This document shows positions 26,142-34,629 of a stretch of DNA of 50,458 bases, piece after piece (positions within the stretch are counted from its first letter, which is position 1; each line of letters starts with the position of its first letter). The notes beneath the pieces were generated by a model, which was given only the letters and a program-made list of their open reading frames with translations, was not told the origin of the DNA and searched no databases. The DNA is taken from positions 1 through 50,458 of the forward strand of contig WTGR01000863.1 in assembly GCA_011523485.1 (NCBI GenBank), read 5' to 3'. The DNA comes from Acidobacteriota bacterium. Its GTDB lineage: Bacteria; Acidobacteriota; Vicinamibacteria; Vicinamibacterales; UBA8438. Position numbers and translations under genes: made by a program.

Positions 26142-26467
26142 GCGCCAGGACCGAATCCCACCCGACGACGATTCGGAGCGCCCCGTCACTTGCCTGCTCT
26201 CATCGGGATTCCAGAGCCGCCCTGCATGCGGCGGACGGCATGAGGACGACGGGGCGGCAGTCATCGAAGTCCACGAACACCACTGCCCGGCCTTGCCGAT
26301 AGATGCGGATTCTACCACCGTGGACTCAGCGCCCGCGGGCGCTGGCGCCCGGTGTGCAGCCCGGTGCGCTCTCACCCTGGCCGCAGCGAAGACGGAGTGA
26401 AAGCAGGGGCGCCAGCTCGACGTCTCCCGTTGCATCGGCTCGCCGAGACGCAGTAGACTGCGTGCGC
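26142..26467. other. Divergent intergenic region, 326 bases
   Basis: The region separates the minus-strand GT-C gene from the plus-strand lipoprotein gene. The minus-strand frame stays open through it, so a longer N-terminus of the GT-C protein cannot be excluded. Apart from the candidate promoter at its right end I see no RNA gene, repeat or clear coding potential. Confidence 0.5.
26430..26459 (+). promoter_or_regulatory. Candidate promoter TTGCAT-N18-TAGACT
   Basis: TTGCAT (26430-26435) and TAGACT (26454-26459) are 18 bases apart. The -10 box ends 8 bases before ATG 26468, with the spacer GCGTGCGC and no Shine-Dalgarno. This suggests a leaderless transcript starting at the ATG. Confidence 0.45.
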
Positions 26468-27358
26468 ATGGGCTGGAGTATGCGCCGTGCGGTCGCGCTG
26501 GATGCCGTGGCGTTGCTGGCGGCGCTGGTGTTGACGAGCGGCTGCGCTCCCCCTCCTCAGCCCGTGGGCGTCGCACGGATTGCGCTGGACCGGCACACCG
26601 TCCCGCTGGGCGCCTCGGTCGAGGCAACCATCCAGTTCGATCTCGCGCCGACCCTCGAGCCGTTGGACGAGGACTATCAGGTGTTTCTCCAGATGTTGGA
26701 CCAGAACGAGGTCCTGCTCTGGACCGCCGAACACGATCCCCCGGTACCGACGACGGCATGGCAGCCGGGGGAGTCGCTCCGGTACACGCAGAACGTCAGG
26801 GTGCCGGCCTATCCGTACGTCGGTCCGGCGACCGTCGCAATCGGCCTCGTTTCCCCCGTCTCCGGGGAACGCCTCGCTCTCGCGGGCGACGACCTCGGCG
26901 AGTTGGCCTATCGCGTGGCCACTCTGACTCTGGAGCCGCAGCACGAGAGCAGTTTCGTCATGTACGACGAGGGCTGGCACCAGGTGGAGTTCGACCTTTT
27001 CGACGAGACCTCGTGGCGCTGGAGCACCGACCGCGCGGTGCTCTCTTTCCGGAACCCGGAGAGCGCAGCAACACTGCTCCTGGAACTGCAGGGCCGTCCG
27101 AGTCTGTTCGACACGCCGCAACAGCTCACGCTGACCGTCGGCGGGCGCACGTTCGACGAAGTCACGCTGGACACGGAAAGCCCCGTGCGACTGGAGTACG
27201 AAATGACCGCCGCCGATCTCGGCGAAGCCGACGACGTCCGGGTCGAGTTGCTGGTCGACCGGACCTTCGAGCCGGCCGCTCTCGACGCCGGCGCTCTCGA
27301 CACGCGCAAGCTCGGTATCCGGTTGCTCGATGTGTACGTCGAGCCGCGTCCGGACTGA
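26468..27358 (+). CDS. Predicted lipoprotein of unknown function
   Basis: The 296-residue protein has a lipoprotein signal peptide (MRRAVALDAVALLAALVLTSGC, lipobox LTSGC at about residue 26), so it should be lipid-anchored. The mature part is rich in beta-strands: residues 35-160 look like an Ig-like or carbohydrate-binding sandwich (DEDYQVFLQMLDQNEVLLW), and 170-296 like a second one. No family is certain. The start is ATG 26468; ATG 26480 gives a more usual signal peptide start. It stands between a GT-C gene and a methyltransferase gene in the glycan region. Confidence 0.65.
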   Translation: MGWSMRRAVALDAVALLAALVLTSGCAPPPQPVGVARIALDRHTVPLGASVEATIQFDLAPTLEPLDEDYQVFLQMLDQNEVLLWTAEHDPPVPTTAWQPGESLRYTQNVRVPAYPYVGPATVAIGLVSPVSGERLALAGDDLGELAYRVATLTLEPQHESSFVMYDEGWHQVEFDLFDETSWRWSTDRAVLSFRNPESAATLLLELQGRPSLFDTPQQLTLTVGGRTFDEVTLDTESPVRLEYEMTAADLGEADDVRVELLVDRTFEPAALDAGALDTRKLGIRLLDVYVEPRPD

Positions 27359-27416
27359 CCTGCCGATATTCGGGGATGGGCGTCCGGAACGGGCGGTTCC
27401 CTCCCAACCCTCTCCC

Positions 27417-28283
27417 GTGTCCTGGTCCCTTCCAAGCCGTTTGCGACCCCGCCCGCGGCTCTGTAGCGCCCTGGATCCGGAGGCGCAGCCGCAGCTCCAG
27501 GAGTTGAGCGAGCGGCTGCAAGCCTTCTACAACGACAGCGCCGTCGCCGCCGGTTACTTCGAGGCCGCCGAGCGGGCCAACCCCACCTGGACGCCGAAGA
27601 TGACCGGACACTGGCGGCTCAAGCAGACCATCCCGACGGGCAGCCGCGTGGTCGACCTCGGGTGCGGGACCGCACATCCGTGCCTCAACCTGGAAGATCG
27701 CGACGTCCGCTATACCGGCGTGGACTGGTCGAAGCCGCAGATCGACCGCAACCGGGAACGCATGCCGAACCACGAGTTCGTGGCGGGCTCCCTCTACCGC
27801 ACCTCCCTGTCCGCCGCTTCGTTCGACGCAGCGATCAGCCTCTACACCATCGAGCATCTCTGCTGGCCGCACCTCCTGCTCGAAGAGATGCTTCGGCTCG
27901 TGCGGCCGGGCGGACTCATCGCCGTTCTCACGCCTCCGTTTCGCCAACGCGCTGCGATCAAGTCCTTCGACTACGGTCTCAGCCCGCGTCCCTTCAAGGA
28001 CAAGATCCGCACGTTCAGATGGCTGGACGCCGCGCTGCACCTGTACCAGCACCGGGTTGCGTACCCCTGGTTTCTCCGCCGGAATCATCCCATCGACGCG
28101 CCCGAGCACCGTTTTCTGGTCCACCTCGACCCCATCTGTCTGCAATCCCGGACCTGGTTCCCGGACGCTGACGCGGTCTATCTGACCTATGCCCGCGAGA
28201 TACTGGACCACCTGGTGCGGCTGGGCGCCGACGAGGTCGAGTTGCGACCCTTCGACTGCTACGTCGTCGCCCGCAAACGATAG
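27417..28283 (+). CDS. Class I SAM-dependent methyltransferase
   Basis: The protein of about 288 residues has the SAM-binding motif I as SRVVDLGCGTAHPCLNL near residue 80 and acidic motif II as YTGVDWSKPQ. Motif IV-like SFDAAISLYTIEHL is followed by LRLVRPGGLIAVLTPP. It could methylate a sugar or lipid head group in the surrounding glycan pathway. The start is unclear: GTG 27417 is chosen because it clears the lipoprotein gene; ATG 27330 and TTG 27505 are in frame. A gap of 212 bases follows. Confidence 0.8.
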   Translation: MSWSLPSRLRPRPRLCSALDPEAQPQLQELSERLQAFYNDSAVAAGYFEAAERANPTWTPKMTGHWRLKQTIPTGSRVVDLGCGTAHPCLNLEDRDVRYTGVDWSKPQIDRNRERMPNHEFVAGSLYRTSLSAASFDAAISLYTIEHLCWPHLLLEEMLRLVRPGGLIAVLTPPFRQRAAIKSFDYGLSPRPFKDKIRTFRWLDAALHLYQHRVAYPWFLRRNHPIDAPEHRFLVHLDPICLQSRTWFPDADAVYLTYAREILDHLVRLGADEVELRPFDCYVVARKR

Positions 28284-28351
28284 CAGCGCTCGACCGCCGG
28301 GCGTCCCGACAGGCTCGGCCTCGACCCCTGGCGGCGCTCCACCGTCCTGAA

Positions 28352-28380
28352 TTCGCGACAGCGTCTCGTTCGGCTATGAT
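28352..28380 (+). promoter_or_regulatory. Candidate promoter TTCGCG-N17-TATGAT
   Basis: TTCGCG (28352-28357) and TATGAT (28375-28380) are separated by 17 bases in the 212-base gap before the GT2 gene. That would leave a leader of about 110 bases. The -35 match is poor. Confidence 0.3.
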
Positions 28381-28495
28381 TGCTCACGGTTACTCGGGCG
28401 GCCGGCCGGCTCCCTGATTCGTCGCAGGCCACTTCATACCGGAGACACTTCAACGCGGCGGTTCCCGAACGAAACCATCGCAAGGCGTCCCGACC

Positions 28496-29569
28496 GTGAA
28501 CCGACCAGATTTTCCGCGCGACGTGTCGGTCGCGATCGTGGCCCACAACGCCGCGGCTACGCTTCCCGACACCCTGCAATCGCTACGGGAGGCGGGCTGC
28601 CCCGAAGCGCGAATCACGGTAGTCGACGTCGCCAGTACGGACGAGACGGCCGCGTATCTTTCGCGGAGCGCGCCGGGCGTGCACCAGCGCCGACTCGACG
28701 CCAACCGGGGGCCCGGTCCGGGCCGCAACGTGGCCATCGTCGAGTGTCCGACCCCCTGGGTGCTGCTGCTGGATGCCGACGTCATGGTGGAAGCAGACAC
28801 GATTGACCTGCTGCGGCGGGCCGCGGAAACGCCCGGCGCGGCCATCGCCAGCCCCGTCGTGATTCACGCGGATCGACCGGACCTGATCCAGTACGCGGAC
28901 ACCGGGTTCCACTTCATCTGCGAAGCAGTCAATCCATACCTGGATCGACCGGTCGAGGCGCGCGGAGCGGACACGCGCGACATCGGCGCAGCCTCGGGTT
29001 GCGCCCTGCTCATCGACTGCGCGGTCGCGGCCGAAGTCGGGTTGTTCGACGAGCGCTACTTCATCGGCAAGGAGGATGGGGACTTCACGCACCGGGTCAG
29101 GCTCGCCGGCTACCGAATCGTCGAGCCTCCGCGCGCGCGGGTCCGCCACCGCAGCCGCCGGCGCGGCTCGTGGCTCTTCTACTACCAGATCCGCAACCGC
29201 TGGCACGTGATCCTCAAGAACTACGAGGTCCGTACGATCCTCGTTCTGCTGCCGGCCTTCGTACTTCACGAAGCGCTGCAGGCGATCGTCCTGACCGCCA
29301 AGGGACACGCCGTCACCTACTTCAGAGCGTGGGCCGGTCTGTGCCGCCTGCTTCCCGCACTGGCCGCCGACCGGGCGCGAGTCCAGCGCATCCGGGTTCG
29401 TTCCGACCGGGAGCTGCTGAAGGACGGCGCGCTGGTCGTGCGTCCCGATCTGGCCGGCGGGAACCTGACCGGCCGGGCGCGGCACGGGTACGAGCGGATG
29501 CTTGGCGCCTACTGGCGCGCCATCAGGCCGGTACTGTCGCCGGGCCGCAGAAGCGCGTCGGGTACATGA
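28496..29569 (+). CDS. GT2-family glycosyltransferase
   Basis: The 357-residue protein begins VSVAIVAHNAAATLPDTL, a GT-A nucleotide-sugar fold. VVDVASTDET follows, then the metal-binding DxD as LLLDADVMVE near residue 95. An ED pair occurs in FIGKEDGDFTHRVRLAG near residue 195, the probable catalytic region. It resembles rhamnosyltransferase-type GT2 enzymes. A hydrophobic stretch near 245-265 (TILVLLPAFVLHEALQAIVL) could attach it to the membrane. The start is GTG. The next gene starts one base after its stop, so it is co-translated with the following GT4. Confidence 0.88.
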   Translation: MNRPDFPRDVSVAIVAHNAAATLPDTLQSLREAGCPEARITVVDVASTDETAAYLSRSAPGVHQRRLDANRGPGPGRNVAIVECPTPWVLLLDADVMVEADTIDLLRRAAETPGAAIASPVVIHADRPDLIQYADTGFHFICEAVNPYLDRPVEARGADTRDIGAASGCALLIDCAVAAEVGLFDERYFIGKEDGDFTHRVRLAGYRIVEPPRARVRHRSRRRGSWLFYYQIRNRWHVILKNYEVRTILVLLPAFVLHEALQAIVLTAKGHAVTYFRAWAGLCRLLPALAADRARVQRIRVRSDRELLKDGALVVRPDLAGGNLTGRARHGYERMLGAYWRAIRPVLSPGRRSASGT

Positions 29570-29570
29570 C

Positions 29571-30794
29571 ATGCGCCGTCCACGGGTGCTGGTGCTGACG
29601 ACGTACTACGCGCCGATCCTCGGTGGCGTGGAAACGCACGCGCGCCTCATCGCTCGCTGGATGCACGAGCGAGGCTACGAGACACTGGTGCTGACGACGC
29701 GCGTCGGGATGGATCGACCCGCGCCGCCAACGGTCGACGGCGTACCCGTGCACCGGACACGCCCGTCGGGCAGCCGCCGGCAGTGGGCGAAATGGCTGGC
29801 TCTGCCGTTCATCTTCTGGGCATTGGTTCGACTGCGCAATCGCTACGATGTCGTCTACTGCCCCGATCCACGGGGAGTCGGCGTCGCGGCGGTAACGGCG
29901 CGCCACCTCCTCTCCAAGCGGCTCGTCTTCCAGGCGGCGACGCCCGGAGCACTGTCCTGCACGCACTGGGACGGCATGCTGGCGCGCGCCGCCCTGGATC
30001 CGGCGGGAAGACTGGGACGGGCCATCAAGAGCACGGGCCGCCGGGTCTACGGCGCCGCCGACGCGTACGTCTGCATCTCGCAAGAGATTGCGAACGAAGG
30101 CCGGTCGGCGGGAATACCGGAGCGGCGATTGGTGTACCAGCCCCACGGCGTTCGCCTCGATCGGTACCGTCCGGCCGCGACGGATGCGGTACGGCGGATC
30201 CGCGACGAGCTCGGCCTGCCGCGGGAGCGAGTCGTCTGCCTGTTTCTCGGCCGGCTCAGCCGGGAGAAGGGCGTCCTCGATCTCGTCGATGCCTGGCGGC
30301 GCGTCGACGACGAGTCGGCCGTGCTGGCACTGGCCGGGCCGGAAACGCCGGGCCATCATCTGGATGCCGGCCCCGGGGCCCGGGAGCTGGTCGCGCGGTA
30401 CGGCCTCTCCGAACGGGTGCGGTTCCTGGGCGCCACCGACACGCCGGCCAGGGTCATGCAGGCGGCGGACGTATTCGTGCTTCCTTCCTACTACGAGGCC
30501 TTCGCCATCGCGGTGGCGGAGGCCATGGCGTGCGGCCTGGCGCCGGTCGTCTCGCCGGTCGCGGGCATCGCCGACCACCTCGACGACGGCGAGAACGCGC
30601 TGCTCTGCGAACCCGGGCGACCGGACCATCTGGCTGCAACGCTGCGGCGCGCGATCGGCGACACCGCGCTTCGCGGCGCGCTCCGCCGAGCGGCGCGGGC
30701 CACAGCCGAGCGCCATTTCGACAGCGAGCGGATGGCGGCGCGCATCGCCGGGCTCTTGTCCGATGTCGTGGAGCTCCGACGCGAGGCGGCGTGA
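29571..30794 (+). CDS. GT4-family glycosyltransferase
   Basis: The 407-residue protein has N-terminal VLVLTTYYAPILGGVETHARLIARWM, the classic opening of GT4 enzymes. It also has VCLFLGRLSREKGVLDLVDAW near residue 220 and the E-x7-E block LPSYYEAFAIAVAEAMACGLAPVVS near residue 305. It would add a sugar to a growing lipid-linked oligosaccharide in the cytoplasm. ATG 29571 is 1 base after the GT2 stop, and its own stop overlaps the flippase GTG start. The trio GT2-GT4-flippase is therefore a tightly coupled unit. Confidence 0.92.
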   Translation: MRRPRVLVLTTYYAPILGGVETHARLIARWMHERGYETLVLTTRVGMDRPAPPTVDGVPVHRTRPSGSRRQWAKWLALPFIFWALVRLRNRYDVVYCPDPRGVGVAAVTARHLLSKRLVFQAATPGALSCTHWDGMLARAALDPAGRLGRAIKSTGRRVYGAADAYVCISQEIANEGRSAGIPERRLVYQPHGVRLDRYRPAATDAVRRIRDELGLPRERVVCLFLGRLSREKGVLDLVDAWRRVDDESAVLALAGPETPGHHLDAGPGARELVARYGLSERVRFLGATDTPARVMQAADVFVLPSYYEAFAIAVAEAMACGLAPVVSPVAGIADHLDDGENALLCEPGRPDHLAATLRRAIGDTALRGALRRAARATAERHFDSERMAARIAGLLSDVVELRREAA

Positions 30795-32041
30795 CCCCGC
30801 GGAACAAAAGCCTCGTCGGCAACGCAGCCCGCGCCAGCGGCTCGATCGCCAGCACACTGCTGCTCGCCGCGTTGCTCATCGTGGCCGGCCGGATCCTCGG
30901 AGACGTCGAGTACGGCAAGTTCTCCTTTGCACTCGCGGTGGCGATGATCTTCGAGTCTCTCGTCGACTTCGGACTCAAGGAGATCACCACCCGGGAAGTG
31001 GCCCGCGAGAGGCGGACGGCCCGCCGTATCCTGGCCGACACCTTCGGATTGAAGCTGGCGCTCGCTGTCGTGGCCTCGATGGCGCTGCTGCTGGCGGTAC
31101 ATGCCTTGGGCGCTGACCCCGACGAGCGATTCGCCTGCTACCTGCTGGGAGCCGCATCGATCCTGCGCTCGTACCTGCTCACGATCCGACACACGCTCCA
31201 GGGGCTCGAACGGTTCGGACTCGACAGCACCTCGGTGATCATCGACCGCCTGCTTCTCTTCGGGCTCGGAACCGCGGCCCTGACCGGCGGACTCGGGCTG
31301 CTGGGACTCGCTGCGAGCTTCGTGTTCGCCCGCATGCTGTCGCTCTCCGTCGCCTGCATGCTGGCGGCGAGCCAGGTCGGGCGAATCCGTCTGGCATTCG
31401 ACGTGACGTCGTGGCGTGCTCTCCAGCTCCAGGCCCTTCCGTTCGGGGCGTTCGCGGTCGTGTTCTATCTCTACAGCTACGTCGACACCGTCATGCTGTG
31501 GGCTCTACGCAGCGACGCGGAGACGGGACTCTACAGCGCGGCGTACCGCCTCTACGAAGGCTTGAGCAGCGCGCCGCAGGTGCTGCATGCGGTCCTGATT
31601 CCACGGCTGGCGAGCCACTTCGTCCGCGACCGGGCCGCCCACGCGAGGTTGTCGCGCACTGCTCTCGCGGTGAGCTTCGTGCTGGCCGCCCCCGTGTGCA
31701 TCGGCTCGGTTCTCCTGGCCAACCCCCTGGTCGGCGTCTTCTTCGGCGCCGAGTACGCAGCGGCGGGGCTGCCGTTGCAGATACTCGGCATCGGGTTCGT
31801 ATTCGTGTTTCCGCTCTTCGTCCTGCACGCGGTCGCACTGTCGGTCGATGCCGGCTCCCGCCTGCTGCAAACCGCGGTCATCGGATGTCTGGCGAACGTC
31901 GCGATGAATCTCGTCCTGATCCCACGCTACGGCATGCATGGCGCGGCGGCCGCCACGGTGGCGGGCGAAGCCCTGAGCGCGGCTCTGCTCGGATGGGGGC
32001 TCCGCCATCGACTCTGGCCCACACATGCCCCGCCCCGGTAG
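30791..32041 (+). CDS. Wzx/MATE-like polysaccharide flippase, paralogue B
   Basis: The 416-residue protein has about 12 or more helices and the same blocks as the flippase at 22762: VGNAARASGSIASTLLLAALL, YGKFSFALAVAMIFESLVDFGLKEITT (residues 38-64) and YGMHGAAAATVAGEALS near the end. It is expected to flip a polyprenyl-linked oligosaccharide outwards. The start is GTG 30791, overlapping the preceding TGA as GTGA; the paralogue aligns from the same point. I see no frameshift or missing helix relative to paralogue A, so both appear functional. Confidence 0.87.
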   Translation: MTPRNKSLVGNAARASGSIASTLLLAALLIVAGRILGDVEYGKFSFALAVAMIFESLVDFGLKEITTREVARERRTARRILADTFGLKLALAVVASMALLLAVHALGADPDERFACYLLGAASILRSYLLTIRHTLQGLERFGLDSTSVIIDRLLLFGLGTAALTGGLGLLGLAASFVFARMLSLSVACMLAASQVGRIRLAFDVTSWRALQLQALPFGAFAVVFYLYSYVDTVMLWALRSDAETGLYSAAYRLYEGLSSAPQVLHAVLIPRLASHFVRDRAAHARLSRTALAVSFVLAAPVCIGSVLLANPLVGVFFGAEYAAAGLPLQILGIGFVFVFPLFVLHAVALSVDAGSRLLQTAVIGCLANVAMNLVLIPRYGMHGAAAATVAGEALSAALLGWGLRHRLWPTHAPPR

Positions 32042-32132
32042 ACGAGCCGACGACCTCGACGGGGTCCGACCCCGCCGGACGATTCGCGCCCCGAGACCCG
32101 TCGCCCCCGGTCTGCCGCGCGCAGCGCAGGGG

Positions 32133-32138
32133 TATACT
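32133..32138 (+). promoter_or_regulatory. -10-like box TATACT
   Basis: TATACT stands in the 206-base gap between the flippase gene and the deacetylase-like gene, 56 bases before the first in-frame GTG candidate (32194). No matching -35 was found. It is suggestive only. Confidence 0.3.
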
Positions 32139-32247
32139 TGCGTCACGGCACTCCGGCGTTCCTGGAGCTCGCGGCCGTGGTGAGTCAAGCGCGGTGGGCA
32201 CCTCGGCTCTTGTGCCATTCGCAGAACGGGGCGGTACGTTGCGAGGC

Positions 32248-33348
32248 ATGCTCGACCTCGCCACGGGCCGCTACCCTGCCTTCCTCTTCGGCGGACCGAT
32301 CGGGCGCCTCCTGCCGGTATTCCATCTCCACGAAGTGACGAGGGCCTCGCTCGAGCCGAAGCTGCAATACCTGGCCGAGCACGGGTACCGAACCGTAACC
32401 ACCGAGGAGATCGACCGTTTCGTGCGCGGCGGCGTGCACCCCGGCGAACGAACGGCGGCAATCTGCTTCGACGACGCGCACGCGAGCCTGTGGACCATCG
32501 CCGTCCCGTTGCTCCGCCGGTACGAACTCCGGGCAATCACGTTCGCCATCCCGGGGCGGATCGAGGACGCGGCCGCAGTCCGCACGACAATCGATGACCC
32601 GGTACCGCCGCCGCCGGCGCGGGCGGGCGACTTCGTGACGTGGCCCGAGTTGCAGGCGCTCCACCGGGAGGGTGTCGTCGACGTACAGTGTCACGGTTAC
32701 TCGCATTCGAAGATCTTCTTCCACGACCAGCCGCAGGGTTTCGTCACGCCGGACTTCGCCAGGTGGCATCCGCTCGACCGGCCGCTGATCTCCCGGCGCG
32801 CAGCCGACGGCCACCTCGATCCCGACGACCTCGGCGCGCCTCTCTACCCGCAGCGATCACGCTTGAGCGACGCCCTGCGACACTTCGACGGCACACGTGC
32901 GCGCGAGCGGTGCACGGCGCACGTGCGCGCCCGGGGTGGTGCGGCGTTCTTCGACCGCAAGGGCTGGCAAGCCGAGCTGCTGGCAATCGTGAACGCGAGC
33001 GAAAAGGGTGTGTTCGAGACCGAGAACGAGCGCCGAGAGGCGATCTACGAGGATCTGGATCGCGCGCTGGCGGTGCTGCGCGACAGGCTTCGAACCAGGA
33101 CGATCCGGCATCTCTGCTTCCCCTGGGAGATCGCCGGCTCCATCGCATACGGCGCGGCGCAAGCGCTGGGCTTTCGAACCGCCTTCTCCAGCCGGCTTCT
33201 GGGCCTGCGGGCCGTCCGTGCGGGAGACGATCCGTGGCGGCTCATGAGACTCAACGGCAGGTTCATCCCGTGGCTGCCCCGGCGGCGGCGCCTGGTCGCC
33301 CCCGGCCGGGTTCGTCGGGTCCGCGGCGGATCGCACCGAACCCCGTGA
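32248..33348 (+). CDS. Polysaccharide deacetylase-like (NodB-fold) protein
   Basis: The protein of about 366 residues has a NodB-like first motif, AAICFDDAHASLWT, near residue 72. The second is HGYSHSKIFFH near 150 (H-x4-H type), followed by conserved FPWEIAG near 290. Family members de-N-acetylate glycans using a zinc ion held by Asp-His-His. Here DDA replaces the usual DDG/DDGP, and motif spacing is wider than normal, so it is an outlying member. No signal peptide is seen, which suggests cytoplasmic action on a lipid-linked precursor. The start is uncertain: ATG 32248 is used; GTG 32194 and GTG 32212 are in frame. Confidence 0.7.
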   Translation: MLDLATGRYPAFLFGGPIGRLLPVFHLHEVTRASLEPKLQYLAEHGYRTVTTEEIDRFVRGGVHPGERTAAICFDDAHASLWTIAVPLLRRYELRAITFAIPGRIEDAAAVRTTIDDPVPPPPARAGDFVTWPELQALHREGVVDVQCHGYSHSKIFFHDQPQGFVTPDFARWHPLDRPLISRRAADGHLDPDDLGAPLYPQRSRLSDALRHFDGTRARERCTAHVRARGGAAFFDRKGWQAELLAIVNASEKGVFETENERREAIYEDLDRALAVLRDRLRTRTIRHLCFPWEIAGSIAYGAAQALGFRTAFSSRLLGLRAVRAGDDPWRLMRLNGRFIPWLPRRRRLVAPGRVRRVRGGSHRTP

Positions 33349-33386
33349 CTGCTCGTACCGGTTCCGATTCGACGCTCTCCTCCGTA

Positions 33387-33395
33387 TGGTAGAGT
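33387..33395 (+). promoter_or_regulatory. Extended -10 box TGGTAGAGT
   Basis: TGGTAGAGT ends 10 bases before GTG 33406. A TTCGAC 16 bases upstream of its TANNNT part is a weak -35. It fits the near-leaderless arrangement seen elsewhere in the window. Confidence 0.4.
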
Positions 33396-33405
33396 CAGCG
33401 GCCAC

Positions 33406-34629
33406 GTGAGCAGTCTGGCGAGGATTCTGATGCTCGCCCCCGAGCCCTTCTTCGAGCCTCGGGGCACGCCCTTCAGCGAGTACCACCGCATCAAGGCCCT
33501 GGGCGAGCTCGGGTACGCCGTCGATCTCGTGACCTATCCGTTCGGCCGCGACGTGACGCTCCGCAACCTGCGGATCGTGCGCTGCGCGCGACCGCCGTTG
33601 GTGGAGGGCGTGAAGGTCGGCCCGTCGGCCACGAAGCTGCTCCTCGATGGACTCCTCGCCGTGACCGCAACACGGCTGGCGTTCGCCCGCCGTTACGACG
33701 CGATCCACTCCCACGAGGAGGCCGGCGTTCTCGGGCTGTGGCTGGCGAGACGGCTCGGGATTCCCCACCTGTACGACATGCACTCCAGCCTGCCGCAGCA
33801 GTTGGCCAACTTCCAATACACCCGCTCCGCGCTGCTCCGCCGGCTGTTCGAGCGCGTCGAGATCTCGATGATCGAGCACTCGCAGGTCATCATCACGATC
33901 TGCCCCGAGTTGCAGGCGACCGCCGTCGCGCGGGGCGCCGGCCGCAGGGCGTTCCTGATCGAGAACGTGATGGGGGGCGACGTGGAGGAGACCAAGCCGA
34001 TCCCGGCGCGGGAGATGCGCGCGCGCTACGGCGTGGGCTCCGACCAGCCGCTCGTGCTCTATACCGGCACCTTCGAGCCGTACCAGGGACTCGACCTGCT
34101 CACCGAGGCGGCCGCGCTGCTGCGGCGCTCCCACCCCGACGCGCGCTTCCTCGTTGTCGGCGGAACGGCCGCGCAGGTCGGTCGAGCCCGTGGGCAGGCG
34201 GTGCGGTCCGGCAGCCCGCTCGTGTTCGCGGGCCAGCGTCCACCGCAGGAGATCCCCAGCTTCGTGGCCGCCAGCGACATCCTGGTGTCGCCACGCATCA
34301 GCGGCACCAACACGCCCTTGAAGATCTACTCGTACCTGCGGTCGGGCAAACCCATCGTGGCGACGGATCTTCAGACGCACACGCAGGTCCTCAGCGACTC
34401 GACCGCGGCGCTCGTGCCTCCGAATGCTCCTGCCCTGGCTGCCGGCCTGGCTCGACTCATGGACCGGCCCGAGGAACGCCGCCGACTGGCAACGGCCGCC
34501 CGCTCGCTGGCCGCTTCACGCTACAGCCGGGAGACCTACCTCTCGCGTACCGCGGCCGCGTACGAACGGCTTCTCCGCCGGCGTCCGTCCATCGGAAGCG
34601 TCGGCGCCCCGCATTCGGGAGCCGCATGA
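33406..34629 (+). CDS. GT4-family glycosyltransferase
   Basis: The 407-residue protein is a two-domain GT-B enzyme. The N-terminal domain has ARILMLAPEPFFEPRGTPFSEYHRI and AIHSHEEAGVLGLWLARRLG. The C-terminal one has LVLYTGTFEPYQGLDLLTEA near residue 215 and a donor-site block VSPRISGTNTPLKIYSYLRSGKPIVATD near residue 300. That block lacks the standard second Glu of E-x7-E and instead has NTPLKIYSYL, which is common in one GT4 subgroup. The start is GTG. Its TGA overlaps the next ATG (ATGA), coupling it to the SDR gene. Confidence 0.88.
   Translation: MSSLARILMLAPEPFFEPRGTPFSEYHRIKALGELGYAVDLVTYPFGRDVTLRNLRIVRCARPPLVEGVKVGPSATKLLLDGLLAVTATRLAFARRYDAIHSHEEAGVLGLWLARRLGIPHLYDMHSSLPQQLANFQYTRSALLRRLFERVEISMIEHSQVIITICPELQATAVARGAGRRAFLIENVMGGDVEETKPIPAREMRARYGVGSDQPLVLYTGTFEPYQGLDLLTEAAALLRRSHPDARFLVVGGTAAQVGRARGQAVRSGSPLVFAGQRPPQEIPSFVAASDILVSPRISGTNTPLKIYSYLRSGKPIVATDLQTHTQVLSDSTAALVPPNAPALAAGLARLMDRPEERRRLATAARSLAASRYSRETYLSRTAAAYERLLRRRPSIGSVGAPHSGAA

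Noticed and set aside
24084..26243. Plus-strand frame with a repeated segment as a separate gene
   Set aside because: It is the antisense shadow of the GT-C gene; the repeat is the same 225-bp duplication read on the other strand.
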